From positions 1 to 64,000 of the forward strand of contig JAPOYI010000087.1 of NCBI GenBank assembly GCA_026706665.1: a stretch of DNA of 64,000 nt, in the 5' to 3' direction. The notes under the pieces are model-generated. The model ran no database searches and was not told the origin of the DNA. It worked only from the letters and a program-made list of their open reading frames with translations. Source of the stretch: Gammaproteobacteria bacterium. Its GTDB lineage: Bacteria; Pseudomonadota; Gammaproteobacteria; Pseudomonadales; Azotimanducaceae. The position numbers and the translations under genes are program-made. Positions 61,755-64,000 of the stretch are shown piece by piece. Within the stretch, counting starts at the first letter, position 1, and the number at the start of each line of letters is the position of its first letter.

Positions 61755-62310
61755 ATGGCGAAAGTCCTGTCTATTGCGCTGGCTACGATCCTGTCCCTTT
61801 GGGCGCCGGCGGCACTATCGGAATCTCCCGCCCCGCAGACCGATCGCGCCGATACGTGGACAGGTGATTGGGAACGCACCCTGCGCCTCGTTCGCCAAGC
61901 GTTTCCCAACGTGCCGCAGATGTCGACGCAGCAACTTGCCGCCATGCGAGCGGACGACACTGGGCCAGACATCGTCCTGCTCGATGCCCGTTCGGAGGCC
62001 GAATTCGACGTGAGTCACCTCGCCGGAGCGGTGTTGGCCAGCAACACGCGCATGGCGCTCGACGTGCTTGAGTCGAGTGACCCGGCACGCACGGTCGTCG
62101 TCTACTGTTCCGTGGGCTACCGCTCCTCTGGACTCGCCGAGAAGTTGCGGGCGAGGGGGCATCGAGAACGTCTTCAACCTTGAAGGATCGCTGTTCCGGT
62201 GGGCCAACGAGGGGCGCCCGCTCTATCGCGGCGAGGACCGCGCATACGAGGCGCATCCCTACGACGAAGAATGGGGCCAGTTGCTCGACAGGCGGTTCTG
62301 GTCGGATTGA
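61755..62310 (+). pseudogene. Exported rhodanese-like protein gene with a one-base frameshift
   Basis: The first frame gives a signal peptide (VLSIALATILSLWAPAALS) and a rhodanese domain with ALL-type strand IVLLDARSEAEFDVSHLAGA and the active-site loop YCSVGYRSSG (Cys118 to Arg123). At a run of five G (62155-62159) the frame breaks. The next frame resumes exactly in register with GIENVFNLEGSLFRWANEGR and ends at 62310. Removing one G restores one ~184-residue protein. It may be a sequencing error, a decaying gene or a phase-variable site. Function: sulfur transfer or thiosulfate-type binding in the periplasm. Confidence 0.8.
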
Positions 62311-62327
62311 AGCCCACCCCGAGATAC

Positions 62328-64000
62328 CTACGCCGGCTGTTCGTACGGTTCTTCACGCCCGGATGACGCCTCTGCCAACCCCCTCGCCTTCCACAGGTAA
62401 TACACCACCGGGTAAACGCACAGCACGATGATCCCCGACGTCACGACACCGCCCACCAGCGGCGTCGCAATCCGCTTCATGACGTCGGCGCCCGCGCCCG
62501 TGCTCCACATGATTGGGAGCAGTCCGAATACGTCGGTGGCGATGGTCATGAGAATCGGCCGGACCCGTTTCACCGTTCCGTCCTTGATCGCCTCCATGAG
62601 ACCGGCGCGATCATTCAGCAGACCGCGCTCCCGGTAGTCCCGGACCGAGACGTCGAGATACAACAGCAGGACCGTCGCGGTCTCCGCGTAGAGTCCCGCC
62701 AGCGCGATGATGCCGACCCAGACGGCGATGCTGAGGTTGTAGTCGAGGACGTACAGCAGCCAGATCGCGCCCGTCAGGGCGAACGGCGCCCCCAGCAGCA
62801 CTAGCAGCGTCTCCGCGACGGATTTCCGGCTGATGTAGATGATCGCCGCGATGAGCAGCAACGTCGCGGGAATGACAAGTGCCAGACGGCGCTCGGCGCG
62901 CTGCATGTACTCGTATTGCCCGCTCCAGGAGATGGTGTAGCCCTCCGGCACGTCGATGCGCTCCGCGACGGCTTCCCGAGCGGCGTCCACGTAGCTGCCT
63001 ACGTCGACATCGTGAATGTCCACGTAGACCCAGGCGTTCGGCTTGGCGCCCTCGCTCTTGATGCTGGGCGGGCCGACGACGTATTCCATGCTGGCAAGAC
63101 GACCCAGGGGAATCTGGGCGCCGGAAGGCGCGGGAACGAGGACTTCCCGCAAGGCCGGAAGATCGTCCCGCAGCTCACGGCTGTAGCGCAGGTTCACCGG
63201 GTAGCGCTCGAGGCCTTCTACGGTGGTCGTGATGTTCATGCCGCCGATGGCCGTCTGGATCACTTCCTGCACGTCGCGCACCGTGAGGCCGTAGCGGGCG
63301 ATGGCGTCCCGGTCCACCGTGAAGTCGAGGTAGTTCCCGCCCATCACGCGTTCGGCGTACGCGCCGAGGGTGCCCGGTACGTCCCGAACGACGGCTTCCA
63401 CCTCCCGGCCGAGGCGCTCGAGTTCGGCAAGGCCGGGGCCTGCGATCTTGATCCCGACCGGCGTCTTTATGCCAGTGGAGAGCATGTCGATGCGAGTCTT
63501 GATCGGCATCGTCCAGGCGTTCGTCAGCCCCGGGACCTGGATCGCCGCGTTCAGTTCTTCGGTGAGTTTCTCGGGCGTCATGCCCGGACGCCATTCGCTT
63601 CGGGGCTTGAGCATGATCGTCGTCTCGATCATGGACAGCGGCGCCGGATCGGTGGCGGTCTCCGCGCGGCCGATCTTGCCGAAGACCTGGTCGACTTCGG
63701 GGAAGGTCCTGATGATCCGGTCGGTCTGCTGCAGCAGTTCCGCCGCCTTGGTAATGGAAATCCCGGGCAGCGTCGTTGGCATGTAGAGGAGATCTCCTTC
63801 CCAGAGCGTCGGCATGAACTCCGAGCCCAACCTCGAGAACGGCACGACGGTGATCGCCAGCAGGAGGACGGCAAACCCGAGCACCAGCACCTTGAAACGC
63901 AGGACCGCGTCCAGGATCGGACGATACACCCAGGTCAGGAACCGGCTGACGGGATGCCTGTCCTCCGGCAGGACCCTGCCCCGCACCCAGTAACCCACGA
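62328..64000 (-). CDS. CusA/CzcA-family heavy-metal RND efflux pump, C-terminal part (runs off right edge)
   Basis: At least 557 residues of the minus-strand frame, open to the window edge; a full pump is ~1040 residues. Visible are the second-half periplasmic entry RLGSEFMPTLWEGDLLYMPT typical of HME-RND proteins, MLSTGIKTPVGIKIAGP, and the SWSGQYEYMQRAERRL segment. Transmembrane blocks follow with WVGIIALAGLYAETATVLLL, and a C-terminal set of helices ends in PVVYYLWKARGL. It exports Cu, Ag, Zn, Co or Cd ions with partner membrane-fusion and outer-membrane proteins, which would be encoded to the right. Metal specificity cannot be told. Confidence 0.93.
   Translation of the reverse strand, partial: VGYWVRGRVLPEDRHPVSRFLTWVYRPILDAVLRFKVLVLGFAVLLLAITVVPFSRLGSEFMPTLWEGDLLYMPTTLPGISITKAAELLQQTDRIIRTFPEVDQVFGKIGRAETATDPAPLSMIETTIMLKPRSEWRPGMTPEKLTEELNAAIQVPGLTNAWTMPIKTRIDMLSTGIKTPVGIKIAGPGLAELERLGREVEAVVRDVPGTLGAYAERVMGGNYLDFTVDRDAIARYGLTVRDVQEVIQTAIGGMNITTTVEGLERYPVNLRYSRELRDDLPALREVLVPAPSGAQIPLGRLASMEYVVGPPSIKSEGAKPNAWVYVDIHDVDVGSYVDAAREAVAERIDVPEGYTISWSGQYEYMQRAERRLALVIPATLLLIAAIIYISRKSVAETLLVLLGAPFALTGAIWLLYVLDYNLSIAVWVGIIALAGLYAETATVLLLYLDVSVRDYRERGLLNDRAGLMEAIKDGTVKRVRPILMTIATDVFGLLPIMWSTGAGADVMKRIATPLVGGVVTSGIIVLCVYPVVYYLWKARGLAEASSGREEPYEQPA

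Noticed and set aside
1..64000. CRISPR arrays, rRNA and tRNA genes
   Set aside because: I looked for regularly spaced short repeats and for conserved tRNA/rRNA sequence signatures and saw none; a covariance-model scan would be needed to exclude tRNAs fully.

Overview
The window is a 64 kb piece of a high-GC bacterial chromosome with Gram-negative, proteobacterial character. It carries two TonB-dependent receptors, a Tsx/OmpK-type outer-membrane channel, a CusA-type RND pump and a YejA-like periplasmic binding protein. The gene mix (TauD dioxygenase, several amidohydrolases, CRTAC1/UnbV repeat proteins, toxin-antitoxin pairs, gene relics and a monomodular reducing polyketide synthase) fits a marine, possibly host-associated gammaproteobacterium. 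That assignment is inference; there is no rRNA or tRNA in the window. I see no CRISPR array.

Layout. 1-2.45 kb: 5' part of a secreted Calx-beta-like repeat protein. 2.5-10.8 kb: metabolic genes (malonyl-CoA synthetase-like ligase, aldo/keto reductase, SDR, molybdenum hydroxylase large subunit, MFS transporter) separated by gene relics. 10.9-30.2 kb: outer-membrane and surface functions. These are an OmpK/Tsx channel, a TPR lipoprotein plus CRTAC1 operon divergent from TonB receptor 1, a Uma2 nuclease, a Gfo/Idh/MocA oxidoreductase, a TPR-CRTAC1 fusion protein, a Phd/VapC pair, a beta-helix protein, an IS remnant and the paralogous TonB receptor 2. 30.2-36.6 kb: a YejA-like binding protein with a deleted relic of itself upstream, a sugar-isomerase-like TIM barrel, an SDR, and VapBC-like and BrnTA pairs.

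36.7-51.2 kb is the biosynthetic core. A SulP transporter with STAS and cyclic-nucleotide-binding-like regions lies 2 bp upstream of a 3417-residue polyketide synthase (KS-AT-DH-MT-psiKR-ER-KR-ACP-KS-AT0). Convergent to it is an operon encoding a stand-alone acyl carrier protein, an Sfp-type phosphopantetheinyl transferase and an alpha/beta hydrolase. The last two overlap by ATGA. The PKS ends in a KS plus a degenerate acyltransferase (catalytic Ser replaced by Gly, interior missing) and has no second ACP. The separate ACP may therefore serve the terminal KS. The malonyl-CoA synthetase-like gene at 3-4.6 kb could supply extender units.

51.3-64 kb: two amidohydrolases, a secreted protein of unknown function, a PEP-synthase-like phosphotransferase, an amidase, a frameshifted rhodanese, a partial CusA pump, and a TauD dioxygenase coupled by ATGA to a glutaredoxin-DinB gene. 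In that last gene the first Cys of the CxxC motif is an in-frame TGA, so it is a candidate selenoprotein.

Non-coding signals include a conserved promoter and a two-stem leader shared by the two TonB receptor genes, with base changes that preserve pairing. There are also two strong intrinsic terminators, a three-copy dispersed intergenic repeat of about 65-70 bp, a 35-bp palindrome before a toxin-antitoxin operon, and a 65-bp MITE-like inverted repeat that forms the end of an amidohydrolase gene.
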